A stretch of DNA of 64,000 bases from Sporosarcina sp. ANT_H38. GTDB taxonomy: Bacteria; Bacillota; Bacilli; Bacillales_A; Planococcaceae. Position 1 is the stretch's first letter. Each line of letters begins with the position of its first letter. The position numbers and the translations under genes were made by a program. Below the pieces are notes generated by a model, which saw only the letters and a list, made by a program, of their open reading frames with translations, had not been told where the DNA came from and did no database searches. Below are positions 15,369 to 23,610 of the stretch, one piece after another. The stretch is from contig NZ_VOBC01000003.1 of assembly GCF_008369195.1 (NCBI RefSeq), forward strand, positions 124,001 to 188,000, read 5' to 3'.

Positions 15369-16571
15369 TTATTTTGTCTTTTGCACAATAACAACTTTTA
15401 AATAGTTGAACTCAGGATAATCACGGTTTGTCCGGAAGTCTTTCGGCAATGTTGATTCCTCAAGAATTTTATACCTAGATCCCGCTTCTTCGAAAGCCTG
15501 ATCGATGAACGTTTTGAATTTCTTCATTCCGAAACTCGCATTATTCGTCGACGCAACAATGATGCCGTTTTTCTCAGTAATCGCAATCGCATCCATAAGA
15601 AGTGCTGGATAATCTTGAGCTGTACTGAACGTGTACTTTTTAGTACGAGCGAAACTTGGAGGGTCAAGGATGATTAGATCGAACTTCAAATCATTCCGTT
15701 TTGCATACCGGAAATAGTCGAAGACATCCATCACTTTAATATCCTGCTGTTCGTAATCGATACCATTGACACTGAACTGTTCGATTGTTTTTGCATTGCT
15801 ACGCTTCGCTAAGTCGACGTTTGTCGTCTTAAGCGCGCCGCCAAGTATTGCCGCAACAGAAAATGCACCTGTATACGAGAATGTATTCAGTACATTTCTA
15901 CCCTCAGAATACTTATCGCGAACCGCTTTACGCATATCACGTTGGTCAAGGAAAATCCCAGTCATTGCACCATCATTCAAATTGATAGCGAAATTCATGC
16001 CATTTTCTCTAATGATTATCGGGAAATCGCCTTGCTCCCCTTTAACGAAATCATCCTGTTCGATGTATCCGCCCTTCGTGTCAAAGCGTTTCTTCTCATA
16101 AACACCTTTGTAATCAATAATTTTATCAAACACACTGTAGACATGATGCTTGAGTGAATAAATTCCCTCACTGTACCAACTCACCAAAAAATAACCGTCG
16201 AAATAATCGATTGTCAGTCCGCCAATGCCGTCGCCTTCGCCATTAAATACTCGGAACGCTGTCGTGTATGCATCCGCAAATAGAGCTTCACGTCTCGCAA
16301 GTGCTGCGGCGATTCTTGATTCGAAGAAGTCAAAGTCGATTACTTCTTCTTCTTTCCTCGTTAGTACCCAGCCGAGGCCTTTGTTTTGCAAACCGTAATA
16401 ACCCTTAGCAACGAATCGACGATCTTTATCCACTAATCGTACGATCGATCCTTCCGCTTCTGTCGCAAGCACGCTAGAATTAATAATTGCATCTTTTAAA
16501 ATTAGCGGATAGCCTTTTTTGAAATCTTTAATATTTCTTGCATTTACTTGTAAATCAATTGTTTTTGTCAT
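15369..16571 (-). CDS. Class I SAM-dependent rRNA methyltransferase (RlmI/RlmK-like, COG1092)
   Basis: A 400-residue protein with an N-terminal PUA-type RNA-binding region (about residues 1-75, ending in KGLGWVLTR-like sequence), a middle RFD-like domain, and a C-terminal Rossmann methyltransferase domain. The SAM region is VLNTFSYTGAFSVAA near 225 and the catalytic-loop motif is LIILDPPSFARTKK near 300. RlmI homologues form 5-methylcytosine in 23S rRNA; the exact base in this organism is not known. It is a single gene with its own terminator. Confidence 0.88.
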   Translation of the reverse strand: MTKTIDLQVNARNIKDFKKGYPLILKDAIINSSVLATEAEGSIVRLVDKDRRFVAKGYYGLQNKGLGWVLTRKEEEVIDFDFFESRIAAALARREALFADAYTTAFRVFNGEGDGIGGLTIDYFDGYFLVSWYSEGIYSLKHHVYSVFDKIIDYKGVYEKKRFDTKGGYIEQDDFVKGEQGDFPIIIRENGMNFAINLNDGAMTGIFLDQRDMRKAVRDKYSEGRNVLNTFSYTGAFSVAAILGGALKTTNVDLAKRSNAKTIEQFSVNGIDYEQQDIKVMDVFDYFRYAKRNDLKFDLIILDPPSFARTKKYTFSTAQDYPALLMDAIAITEKNGIIVASTNNASFGMKKFKTFIDQAFEEAGSRYKILEESTLPKDFRTNRDYPEFNYLKVVIVQKTK

Positions 16572-16675
16572 TTTGTCATCCTTACTTCATCGTTTTCCTT
16601 ATTATCGCACGTTTTATCATTAATTGCGAAATTAGTAAAGCCTTTCGCTCTTTACACTGAATAGAATCGAGCTGC

Positions 16676-16839
16676 CTATATCAGTTGAAACATAGACTTT
16701 CTTCAAATCCGCTACGGCGCTAGGGGATGCCTCTCGCCCTAAGCCAAGCAGCTTCGCCGCCAGTCTTAGGGCTTCGGCTACCCCTTGTAAGGCGCCTTCG
16801 CTCAGTTTATTTAGGTATTCATTTGTCCAACATATATAG
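16676..16839. repeat. Dispersed hairpin repeat, copy B (best preserved, 164 bases)
   Basis: Both ends carry terminal inverted repeats: left CTATATCAGTTGAAAC, right reading inward CTATATATGTTGGACAAATG. The core 16713-16797 is a long imperfect hairpin with paired blocks GGCGC, GGGG, GCC and GCCCTAAG. It is the reference copy for the family at 4835, 47405 and 62734. It contains no open reading frame of note. Confidence 0.85.
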
Positions 16840-16911
16840 TTGTCTATTCGTGTTAAAAATGCCTGACTTAAGGTAATTTATTTTTTCCGACATTTACATA
16901 AAAAAGCAGCT

Positions 16912-17064
16912 GAACTGGTCATTCCCGCTGCTCGTATATCTATTACATATTTCCAGAATAATAAAACGATTAAAAGCATTGGTGAAGAACTTGCAATATC
17001 TGAACAGTCGCTTTATAAATGTTTAAATTATCGTCTAATCAATTCCTTTTTATATGCCCAATAA
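16912..17064 (+). pseudogene. Possible remnant encoding a helix-turn-helix
   Basis: A 50-codon open stretch without a start codon reads ELVIPAARISITYFQNN, then KTIKSIGEELAISEQSLYKCL, which has the spacing of a helix-turn-helix as in recombinases, transposases and small regulators. It begins 72 bases right of repeat copy B. It lacks a start and any ribosome site, so it is either a decayed gene end or chance. Its 3' part overlaps, on the opposite strand, the small membrane protein gene at 17028. Confidence 0.3.
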
Positions 17065-17228
17065 GCATAAATTAACGATAAAATAGAAGTTGTGATGGAG
17101 CAAAAAATGATACTCCAAGTAGCCCATACAATGGATGAACTTTTATCAATGTTCACAGTGGTAGAAATACCCCAAATCGCCATCCCCACCATGAACACCG
17201 CTATAGAAAGTAGGAAATACTTTCTCAT
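17028..17228 (-). CDS. Small two-helix membrane protein
   Basis: A 66-residue protein with two hydrophobic segments (about residues 4-22 and 33-56) and a basic C-terminus. No family recognised. An excellent ribosome site (AAGGAGGATT) precedes the ATG, which is why it is taken as real. It follows the DUF2339 gene on the same strand by 40 bases and may be transcribed with it. Confidence 0.65.
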   Translation of the reverse strand: MRKYFLLSIAVFMVGMAIWGISTTVNIDKSSSIVWATWSIIFCSITTSILSLIYAYWAYKKELIRR

Positions 17229-17268
17229 AAAAAATCCTCCTTAAATATTTATACCTTTCACTTTTTTC

Positions 17269-19353
17269 TCAGTCTTCCTTCAACAAAGTCCGTGAATATA
17301 CCAGACCGACAACACCTACGATGGTGAACAATATTGCCCGAACAAGAATAGAAATGCTTGATAAGTCGACTATGAAGAGCTTCAGCACACAAATAATAAT
17401 GAGTACAGCTCCAATAATTTTGACATACTTCCAGTTCATTTTTCCACCGATACTGATTGACACAAACGCAAAAGCAAACAGCAAGAACGTATGCGCAAAC
17501 AGCACGTATTCCAAATCCCACTCATAGGCTTTCGCGAAGGCTAAATACCATTTATTCAGGACAATGAAATAGGTAATTTGCAGCACAATCGCCAGTTGCG
17601 GTGTCTCCCACTTCAGCTCTTTCCTCGAAAGATAGAAACGGTCTTTTGCAATCGCCCACACTACAGCCGTCAATGCAGCAACAAAAGCAAGTTGTACAAA
17701 GAAGTTAAACAAAAACTCTCCGTGTTTATAATAGGAACCCATGCCCAACAGAAGTATCCCAATTCCCGCTATAAGCAACAGAATGACTGCGGCATGCGTC
17801 AAGTACAGCCCTTTACTCCACCTATGGCAGAAATACATTGCACTCAAAACCACCAAAAATACAAGCGCCTGGACATGGATACCTGTTTCAAAAGATACAT
17901 AAGTATTCGCGAGCCATAGCTTCGTTAGTTTTAAAATATAGAAAAGAATAAGCAGCTGACCCACGATTAAACTCTTGTCAATCGACTTCGTTTTCCCTAT
18001 CAAACGAGAAGGCGTAAATCGGTAGAGTGTGTAAAATATCCAGCTGAATGAACCAATAAAGACAAGCCATACCGCGTGTTCTAAGGACCAGAATGCATTT
18101 ATTTGAATCGTATTCAGAACTGCCTGCACCGTAAATACGTAAATTACTGAACCAGTCACAATCGTCCTGAACGTGTCATAGCGTATACCAACCCGTATTC
18201 CAATGGTCCCATTCAATAAAAGCAATATCAGAAATACCCGATTATCCTCCATATCAAAGGAGAGTATGAAGACACAGGCTGCAAAAACCGCTACAGCAGA
18301 CAAAACACCTCGTAGCGCGCTTTCCTTCTTCCAATAGGAGTACGCGGCAAGTGCAATATACACCAGCGCCAACAGTCCGTAAACGGTTATTTCTTGCGTG
18401 TAGCCAAGTAGCTTTATCCAAACGATGGTAAAAATAAAATTCGAGTAAAGTAACACTTCTGAAAAAACATCCCTTGAAATACTACCTTTCAAGTAAAAGA
18501 ATAAGAGCACAATATGCTGTATTAACACCGTAGCAACAAGTATTGACTCTTCCGCAAACGCACTGTCGAGAAGCGCGTAAAGAAACAACGTTAAATGGAA
18601 TAATAAGAACGTTACGTAAAACGTATACTTATGCTTTTGACTGAGCGATACATAAAACAGTGATAAAAATAACAACAGGATATACGAACAGAATTGAACG
18701 GAAGTTGCGCCCTCTCCCTCCAACAAAAACGGCAGTAAAAAACCTGCGATCCCCGAAAATATTGTTAGCGTTTCCGACTTTGTCTTTCTCGATAACAACA
18801 ATCCTGCGAGGATGTACGCTACGCCAATTATAAATGCGATTGTAAAATTCAAATAGCCATAGAGAAGATGAGCAGCAAATGTCGTCAAAATCCCTAGCCC
18901 AATAAAGCCACCGAGCAACGTCAGACCAAACCCTTTTTTTCCACTATTGTAGAATCGCATCCCAAGAAAGTAGAGTAGAATCGTTCCGGCGTAGCCCATT
19001 CCTACACGTACTGGGTTGGAAATAATTCCATTGTCCATTCCAACTTTTAATCCCCATAAAACACCTAACAGCAGGATGAACATGAACACGCGTGGAAGCC
19101 AGGTGCTCAGTACCCTTTCCAAATCGAACTCTTTTCTAACTTTCTGCTGACTCGGCACTTCATCTCGAGTCGGTATCTGCCGCTCCATGGGCTGATCAAT
19201 TTTTGATGCCAGATGAACTTTCTTCACTTGCTCTATTTTATGACTAGGCGGAGTTTTCATTTCCGCCAGTTGTTGTTTTAATAAATTTACTTCACCTTCC
19301 AAATCAGATATTCTCTTTAAAACGGCCTTCATTTCTCCATCCAATTCATTCAC
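17269..19353 (-). CDS. DUF2339 family large membrane protein
   Basis: A 694-residue protein. The first 35 residues form a coiled coil (ISDLEGEVNLLKQQLAEMK), then a polar linker to about residue 85, and from there on roughly twenty transmembrane helices to the end. This coiled-coil-plus-many-helices layout is that of DUF2339 predicted membrane proteins, whose role is unknown. The early glycine-rich helices (MGYAGTILLYFLGMRFYNSGKKG and the following ITFAAHLLYGY region) are characteristic. A single gene, with the small two-helix protein downstream. Confidence 0.82.
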   Translation of the reverse strand: MNELDGEMKAVLKRISDLEGEVNLLKQQLAEMKTPPSHKIEQVKKVHLASKIDQPMERQIPTRDEVPSQQKVRKEFDLERVLSTWLPRVFMFILLLGVLWGLKVGMDNGIISNPVRVGMGYAGTILLYFLGMRFYNSGKKGFGLTLLGGFIGLGILTTFAAHLLYGYLNFTIAFIIGVAYILAGLLLSRKTKSETLTIFSGIAGFLLPFLLEGEGATSVQFCSYILLLFLSLFYVSLSQKHKYTFYVTFLLFHLTLFLYALLDSAFAEESILVATVLIQHIVLLFFYLKGSISRDVFSEVLLYSNFIFTIVWIKLLGYTQEITVYGLLALVYIALAAYSYWKKESALRGVLSAVAVFAACVFILSFDMEDNRVFLILLLLNGTIGIRVGIRYDTFRTIVTGSVIYVFTVQAVLNTIQINAFWSLEHAVWLVFIGSFSWIFYTLYRFTPSRLIGKTKSIDKSLIVGQLLILFYILKLTKLWLANTYVSFETGIHVQALVFLVVLSAMYFCHRWSKGLYLTHAAVILLLIAGIGILLLGMGSYYKHGEFLFNFFVQLAFVAALTAVVWAIAKDRFYLSRKELKWETPQLAIVLQITYFIVLNKWYLAFAKAYEWDLEYVLFAHTFLLFAFAFVSISIGGKMNWKYVKIIGAVLIIICVLKLFIVDLSSISILVRAILFTIVGVVGLVYSRTLLKED

Positions 19354-19396
19354 TATCCCCTCTACTTACTAGTCTAGTAGAAAATAATTCGTATAT

Positions 19397-19435
19397 AAAA
19401 AAGAGAGCTCCTCCCAATTAATAGAAGTGCTCTCA
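19397..19435 (-). terminator. Terminator after the YiiX-like gene
   Basis: On the minus strand GAGAGC and GCTCTC form a stem around a 20-base loop, followed by six Ts. Confidence 0.65.
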
Positions 19436-19453
19436 TTATAAATAAGTCCTTAT

Positions 19454-20050
19454 TTAGGCAAGTAATCGGAACGCTAAACTTTTCCACATACTCATTCGGA
19501 TAGGCGGACTTTCCTGCTGTCCTCTAGACTGATCCAAATAGCTTTGTAAATCACCTTCGAAAACAGGCTCCAAACAAGGCAGTTGTGAAAAGTGATGCGG
19601 CTGTACTAGATTTGGCGCTATGTTAAACATTTGTAAACCGCCTTCATTTACGACCATCGCTACAAATTGTGAACAGAAAAATGCATGTTTACGTTGAATC
19701 CCCTTATTCACAGCTACGCCAAACAATCCAATAAAATTATATTTATATAGTTCTTTATTTTTTTCAATCAAACGAATTTTATCAAGCATGCGTGTGTATT
19801 CTTCTAGCGTCACTTCACAGCTATAAATCGCACATGTCGCCTGCCGGAATATCCCTTCCGTAGCACTTTCTTTCACAAACCCACCAACAAAGGGATTGTG
19901 TCGCTGTTTCCTACCGAAACTGTACATCTCAATCAACTGCTCATCGAATGCGATCGACGTATGATTTAAATCTTTCCGCGTATACATTCCAATTGCTTTT
20001 GACAGCAATGTCCCGGTATCCGTTAGCACGATATATATTGTTTTTTTCAT
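19454..20050 (-). CDS. YiiX/NlpC-P60-like permuted papain-fold protein
   Basis: A 198-residue protein whose layout fits the permuted NlpC/P60 (YaeF/YiiX) group: an early histidine in LNHTSIAFDEQL near residue 30 and a later cysteine in AFFCSQFVAMVV near residue 125, matching the His-Cys pair of these thiol hydrolases. There is no signal peptide, so it is cytoplasmic. Substrates of the family (cell-wall amide or lipid ester) are mostly unknown. It is a single gene with its own terminator. The family call is moderate. Confidence 0.6.
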   Translation of the reverse strand: MKKTIYIVLTDTGTLLSKAIGMYTRKDLNHTSIAFDEQLIEMYSFGRKQRHNPFVGGFVKESATEGIFRQATCAIYSCEVTLEEYTRMLDKIRLIEKNKELYKYNFIGLFGVAVNKGIQRKHAFFCSQFVAMVVNEGGLQMFNIAPNLVQPHHFSQLPCLEPVFEGDLQSYLDQSRGQQESPPIRMSMWKSLAFRLLA

Positions 20051-20125
20051 AACTAATTATCAACCCCTTGCGATCTCTTACTGTTACATCCATTATGTAC
20101 GTTCCGACGAATTAGCTAAACCGGC

Positions 20126-20190
20126 TGTGGATGGAAACTGTCTAAGACCCGGGACCTAGATAGTAACGGGTATTCTGGACAGTTGATGCA
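20126..20190. other. Inverted-repeat structure in a 400-base gene-free region (20051-20454)
   Basis: AACTGTC and GACAGTT arms, with a second inner pair ACCCG/CGGGT, can fold into a hairpin of about 50 bases centred near 20160. No T-run follows, so it is not a simple terminator. The rest of the region 20051-20454 holds a weak GAGCGAAC/GTTCACTC stem near 20277-20299 and the terminator at 20314; I see no gene in it. Confidence 0.4.
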
Positions 20191-20313
20191 CTAAATTCCA
20201 TTATACTTATTATACGTTTTTAGAGAGGATAAAGTTTCATACTCTGTAGAATATTCCAATTTTAAATCAAAAAGAAGAGCGAACGAATTTGTTCACTCTG
20301 AAAATTAGCGCTA

Positions 20314-20341
20314 CAAAAGACACCCCACTTTTACAGGTGTC
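20314..20341 (-). terminator. Probable terminator of the TipAS-type MerR gene
   Basis: On the minus strand GACACC and GGTGTC pair across an 11-base loop and are followed by TTTTGT. It lies about 115 bases after the stop codon. Confidence 0.5.
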
Positions 20342-20454
20342 ACTACTTAAAAGTTCTATTTCTACTATACGTTCTTCCGGTGCCATTATTCATGACTTTA
20401 ACACAGACTCACCAAGATGCACAGCTATATTTCAGACAGAATAGATTATGTTAC

Positions 20455-21171
20455 CTATTCCGCATAAAAAGACATAGCATCTCTCATAAACAGCGCAAGC
20501 CCATCACCAAACTGGTCAATATTCTTCCTAAACCGCTCATCTGCGACATAAATTTCACCTAGTCCCGCAAATGCTTCCAGCGAATAGCTTCCCATCGTAT
20601 TCAACAACGTAAACCATTCACCAATTCCGGACTGCGCTTCATCAGATGATGGATCCATATGTCGTATTCCCGCCAAGCTAAAGTAAATACGATTCATTTC
20701 CTCTCCTAACTCTGGCCCAAACTGTGCCACTTTCTTATTCGATTCATCTACCGCTTTGTCGCCCCACCGTTCTTTGGCCTCTTGTTCATATGGGTTCTTG
20801 CTAAAATCGAACCCTTTAAATTTCTCTTCGTTCGTCATTACTATTTCCCCTCTTCCATATTGAATTGTTTTCTCAATCGTTGTGATCATACTATCAAGTT
20901 GCTTTCGCTTTTCGAGGAGCATTTTCCGCTGCATTTCGAATGCTTCCTGACGATCAAATGAAGGACTCTTAAGTAATTCCTTGATTTTCTTCAAAGAGAA
21001 GCCGAGTTCACGAAAGAACAAAATTTGCTGTAACGTCGCCAAATTATCGTCCGAATAAAGTCGGTACCCCGCTTCAGTCGTACCATCCGGCGTTAACAAC
21101 CCGATGTCATCATAATGATGGAGTGTGCGCACACTAACACCGGTCAGCTGCGATACCTCTTTCACCTTCAT
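20455..21171 (-). CDS. MerR family regulator with TipAS antibiotic-recognition domain
   Basis: A 238-residue protein. Residues 1-70 are a MerR winged helix (VKEVSQLTGVSVRTLHHYDDIGLL and AGYRLYSDDNL), followed by a dimerisation coil to about 115 and a TipAS domain from about 120 to the end (NPYEQEAKERWGD, FTLLNTMGSYSLEAF). TipAL and Mta proteins of this architecture bind cyclic thiopeptides or other drugs and activate multidrug exporters and their own gene. No exporter is adjacent here. It is 76 bases downstream of the tubby-like gene on the same strand. Confidence 0.9.
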   Translation of the reverse strand: MKVKEVSQLTGVSVRTLHHYDDIGLLTPDGTTEAGYRLYSDDNLATLQQILFFRELGFSLKKIKELLKSPSFDRQEAFEMQRKMLLEKRKQLDSMITTIEKTIQYGRGEIVMTNEEKFKGFDFSKNPYEQEAKERWGDKAVDESNKKVAQFGPELGEEMNRIYFSLAGIRHMDPSSDEAQSGIGEWFTLLNTMGSYSLEAFAGLGEIYVADERFRKNIDQFGDGLALFMRDAMSFYAE

Positions 21172-21246
21172 CGCTTACAGCCTCCCTTCAGAACTAACTA
21201 TAAAGTGTGACGTAACGTGAGAGTCAACACCTAAAAGGGAGTTAAT

Positions 21247-22053
21247 TTATCCTTTGAGCCACAGGAAAAACACCATCGTATATGCCAGCTTTTCATCGGA
21301 AGAAATATGTGTCCCAAACTGGACATGTTCATGATGGGCAGTGCTTTGAAAAACCGGACTCATTGCATATGGAAAAATACCAAAACGGTATCTGACCGTC
21401 ATTCTTCCCTTATCATCTTTTACATCGATGTCGCCCGCCATCGCTTTCGCTTCAAGTTCTTGCCAAACCGAACCATTCGCATGATACAAAACGCCTCGAT
21501 TTTTGAGCTTTGACTTCCAGTGTTGCTGTATGTAAGTAGCCATTACAGCGCCATCCGGTTTCTTTAATATAAGTTCGTCACGCTTCATATTATTTCGTAT
21601 TGTAATTGTCGCTAACTGATGTCCGTCCATATCTGAGATGTCGTAATGCACTGGAATGAAAAAACCCCTCTCAAATAGTTCGAAAAATGTAAGCCATTTT
21701 GATAACCGATCTTTGGATGGCTCAATGACAAATAGCGGATTGCCATCTGAATCGACGTTATACATTTTAAACAAAAAAGAAGGAATTCGCTTGAGAATCA
21801 ATTCGTCTAAATTCTCCAATTCCAATGTACTCACTGGTATGTCGATTGTTTGATTTACTAGTTTCTCATGCACACCCTTAAATCGAAACCCTGCCCCAAT
21901 CGAAAATAACGCAATCAAACCGTTTATGACTAGCACATCTCCATTTTCCATGAAACTTATATAACCTATGAAATAATATAAAATGCAAAATACTGCGAAC
22001 CCCATCCCGATGACAAAACTGAAAATCCATGTCTTTCTATAGATCTCGATCAA
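21247..22053 (-). CDS. Membrane-anchored tubby C-terminal-like protein
   Basis: A 268-residue protein with two N-terminal membrane helices (about residues 8-28 and 40-55), then a polar domain rich in beta strands ending FFLWLKG. The strands around HQLATITIRNN and DELILKKPDGAVMATYIQ fit the tubby C-terminal/LURP-like fold found in Bacillales membrane proteins, but similarity is judged by eye. The start codon appears to be TTG with a GTGAGG ribosome site. Function unknown. Confidence 0.5.
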   Translation of the reverse strand: MIEIYRKTWIFSFVIGMGFAVFCILYYFIGYISFMENGDVLVINGLIALFSIGAGFRFKGVHEKLVNQTIDIPVSTLELENLDELILKRIPSFLFKMYNVDSDGNPLFVIEPSKDRLSKWLTFFELFERGFFIPVHYDISDMDGHQLATITIRNNMKRDELILKKPDGAVMATYIQQHWKSKLKNRGVLYHANGSVWQELEAKAMAGDIDVKDDKGRMTVRYRFGIFPYAMSPVFQSTAHHEHVQFGTHISSDEKLAYTMVFFLWLKG

Positions 22054-22136
22054 TTTACTACCTCACCATCCCTTCCATTTATGATGATGGGTTAGGTTAC
22101 CAATTGTCAACAACTGTCTAAACTGTCGCAAAATAA

Positions 22137-22170
22137 AAAAGAGATTATCGGATTGCACCGACATCTCTTT
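22137..22170 (-). terminator. Terminator after the MerR-GyrI gene
   Basis: On the minus strand AAAGAGAT and ATCTCTTT arms with an inner CGG/CCG pair are followed by a T-run. Confidence 0.75.
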
Positions 22171-22200
22171 CTAATCACGCAATGCGTTGACTATACCTTA

Positions 22201-22944
22201 TCAATTGATGGGCATCCAAATCTCGATGACATCTTCGGTAAAGCCTACGGGATGGATGTACCGCTCAAAATCATAGCATTCTCTCAATGTGATGGTGTCC
22301 ATTTTAATAATTGCGTCGTACGTAGCTGGTATCCCTGGAATTCCGCCTTCGACTGTAGCAACGATGAACTTCCCGCCAGGTATGATGACTTCTTCTGTAT
22401 CCGGAAAACCTTCAGAAAGATTCGATTTGATGCCTGCGATATAATGAATCTCTTCACCTTCCATTGCTAAACAAACTCCAAATGACTCTTCAACGACGAC
22501 ACTATTTCCCTCAATTTCCGAATTCAATATCTGCCATTTACTCGGAATTTGCGCTAGCGGTCCTTTCAGTCCATACCCTTTCACTTTGAAATCCTCAATT
22601 TCAACAATACGTGTTTCCATCTGAATCTCCTCCTTAGTCAAATACATTTCAAGCGCTTCTTTCATTACTTTCAACTTGTCCATTTCCTGCTCAATCTGTT
22701 GTCCTCTTTTCATAAGTAGTATCTCCATTTGCTCATCTCCTTCAGAAAGAATATCTGAAAGGGACACCCCAAAACTTCTAAGTATCTTTATACGCATAAG
22801 TTGTTGCTGCTCTTTTGACGCATAAAACCGGTAGCCTGAATCAGGGTTAACGAAAGCCGGCTTAACAATTCCAATCTCTTCATAATATTTGATAGCCTTT
22901 ACTGTCATCCTGACGAGGCGAGCCGTTTTTCCTATGGACAACAT
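22201..22944 (-). CDS. MerR family regulator with GyrI-like effector domain
   Basis: A 247-residue regulator. Residues 1-70 are a MerR DNA-binding domain (GKTARLVRMTVKAIKYYEEI and SGYRFYASKEQQ), 70-108 a coiled coil, and 109-247 a GyrI-like/AraC effector-binding domain that senses small hydrophobic compounds. The ATG at 22944 has GGAGGG 6 bases upstream; an upstream TTG overlaps that site. Residue 109 is itself a methionine preceded by a near-perfect ribosome site (see separate entry), so the gene could also yield a free effector domain of 139 residues, exactly the length of the paralogue at 23094-23513. Confidence 0.88.
   Translation of the reverse strand: MLSIGKTARLVRMTVKAIKYYEEIGIVKPAFVNPDSGYRFYASKEQQQLMRIKILRSFGVSLSDILSEGDEQMEILLMKRGQQIEQEMDKLKVMKEALEMYLTKEEIQMETRIVEIEDFKVKGYGLKGPLAQIPSKWQILNSEIEGNSVVVEESFGVCLAMEGEEIHYIAGIKSNLSEGFPDTEEVIIPGGKFIVATVEGGIPGIPATYDAIIKMDTITLRECYDFERYIHPVGFTEDVIEIWMPIN
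22618..22635 (-). promoter_or_regulatory. Internal ribosome site and ATG inside the MerR-GyrI gene
   Basis: On the minus strand AAGGAGGAGATTCAG precedes an in-frame ATG at 22620. The same string, with one base different next to the ATG, is the real ribosome site of the stand-alone paralogue at 23513. The spacing is ideal, so internal initiation is likely. Confidence 0.6.
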
Positions 22945-23041
22945 GAACAACCCTCCTTTCCATAACTATAAACCTGCCTGTTAGGTACATGTCAATTGTT
23001 TTATCGACCAATTCCAAACAATTAATCTTTAATTAATAAAA

Positions 23042-23072
23042 TAAAAAAAGACCCCACTAGTACAGAGTCTTT
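23042..23072 (-). terminator. Terminator after the stand-alone GyrI-like gene
   Basis: On the minus strand AAAGAC and GTCTTT pair across a 14-base loop, followed by a T-run. Confidence 0.6.
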
Positions 23073-23093
23073 CCCTTTCATTTAAAAACTGTA

Positions 23094-23513
23094 TTACTCA
23101 ATCGGCAGCCAAACTTCAATCTCATACCCATCTGAGCCTTCAGCATGAATGTATCGTTCAAAACTAAAACTATTTCGCAGTTGAATACCATCCATTTTCA
23201 TAAGTTCGTTGAAAGCTGACTGAATCCCGGAAATTCCACCTTCTACCTTAGCGACTATGAACTTGCCAGCTGGCACGACAGCTTCTTCTATATTTTGCAA
23301 CCTTTCGGCAAGATTCGATTTGATGCCAGCGATGTAGTGAATTTCAGCGTCTTTCATCGCAAGGCAAAGACCAAATGATTCTTCCACAACGATATCTTTC
23401 TCAGCAAGTTCCGTATTCAGCACATCCCATTTACCCGGAATTTCTGACAGCGGTCCTTTCAATCCATAGCCTTTAATCTTGAACTCCTCAACTTCTACGG
23501 TGCGTGTTTCCAT
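23094..23513 (-). CDS. Stand-alone GyrI-like effector-binding protein
   Basis: A 139-residue protein consisting only of a GyrI-like small-molecule-binding domain. It is the same length as, and collinear without gaps with, residues 109-247 of the MerR regulator at 22201-22944 (shared METR start, VKGYGLKGPL/IKGYGLKGPL, EIHYIAGIKSNL, FERYIH). The ATG at 23513 follows GGAGGAG. Proteins of this kind bind or hydrolyse small toxic compounds, and may compete with the regulator for its ligand. The pair arose by local duplication, with either the fusion of a MerR head or its loss. Confidence 0.85.
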   Translation of the reverse strand: METRTVEVEEFKIKGYGLKGPLSEIPGKWDVLNTELAEKDIVVEESFGLCLAMKDAEIHYIAGIKSNLAERLQNIEEAVVPAGKFIVAKVEGGISGIQSAFNELMKMDGIQLRNSFSFERYIHAEGSDGYEIEVWLPIE

Positions 23514-23574
23514 GTGAATCTCCTCCTTTATGTCACTATACAATGAAACTTCAATTAGAGAGATTCTTACTGTC

Positions 23575-23604
23575 AAAAAAAATGAACTCAATTGAGTTCA
23601 TTTT
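23575..23604 (-). terminator. Terminator after cstA
   Basis: A perfect palindrome AATGAACTCAATTGAGTTCATT is followed on the minus strand by eight Ts. It separates cstA from the GyrI-like gene. Confidence 0.8.
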
Positions 23605-23610
23605 CCATCC

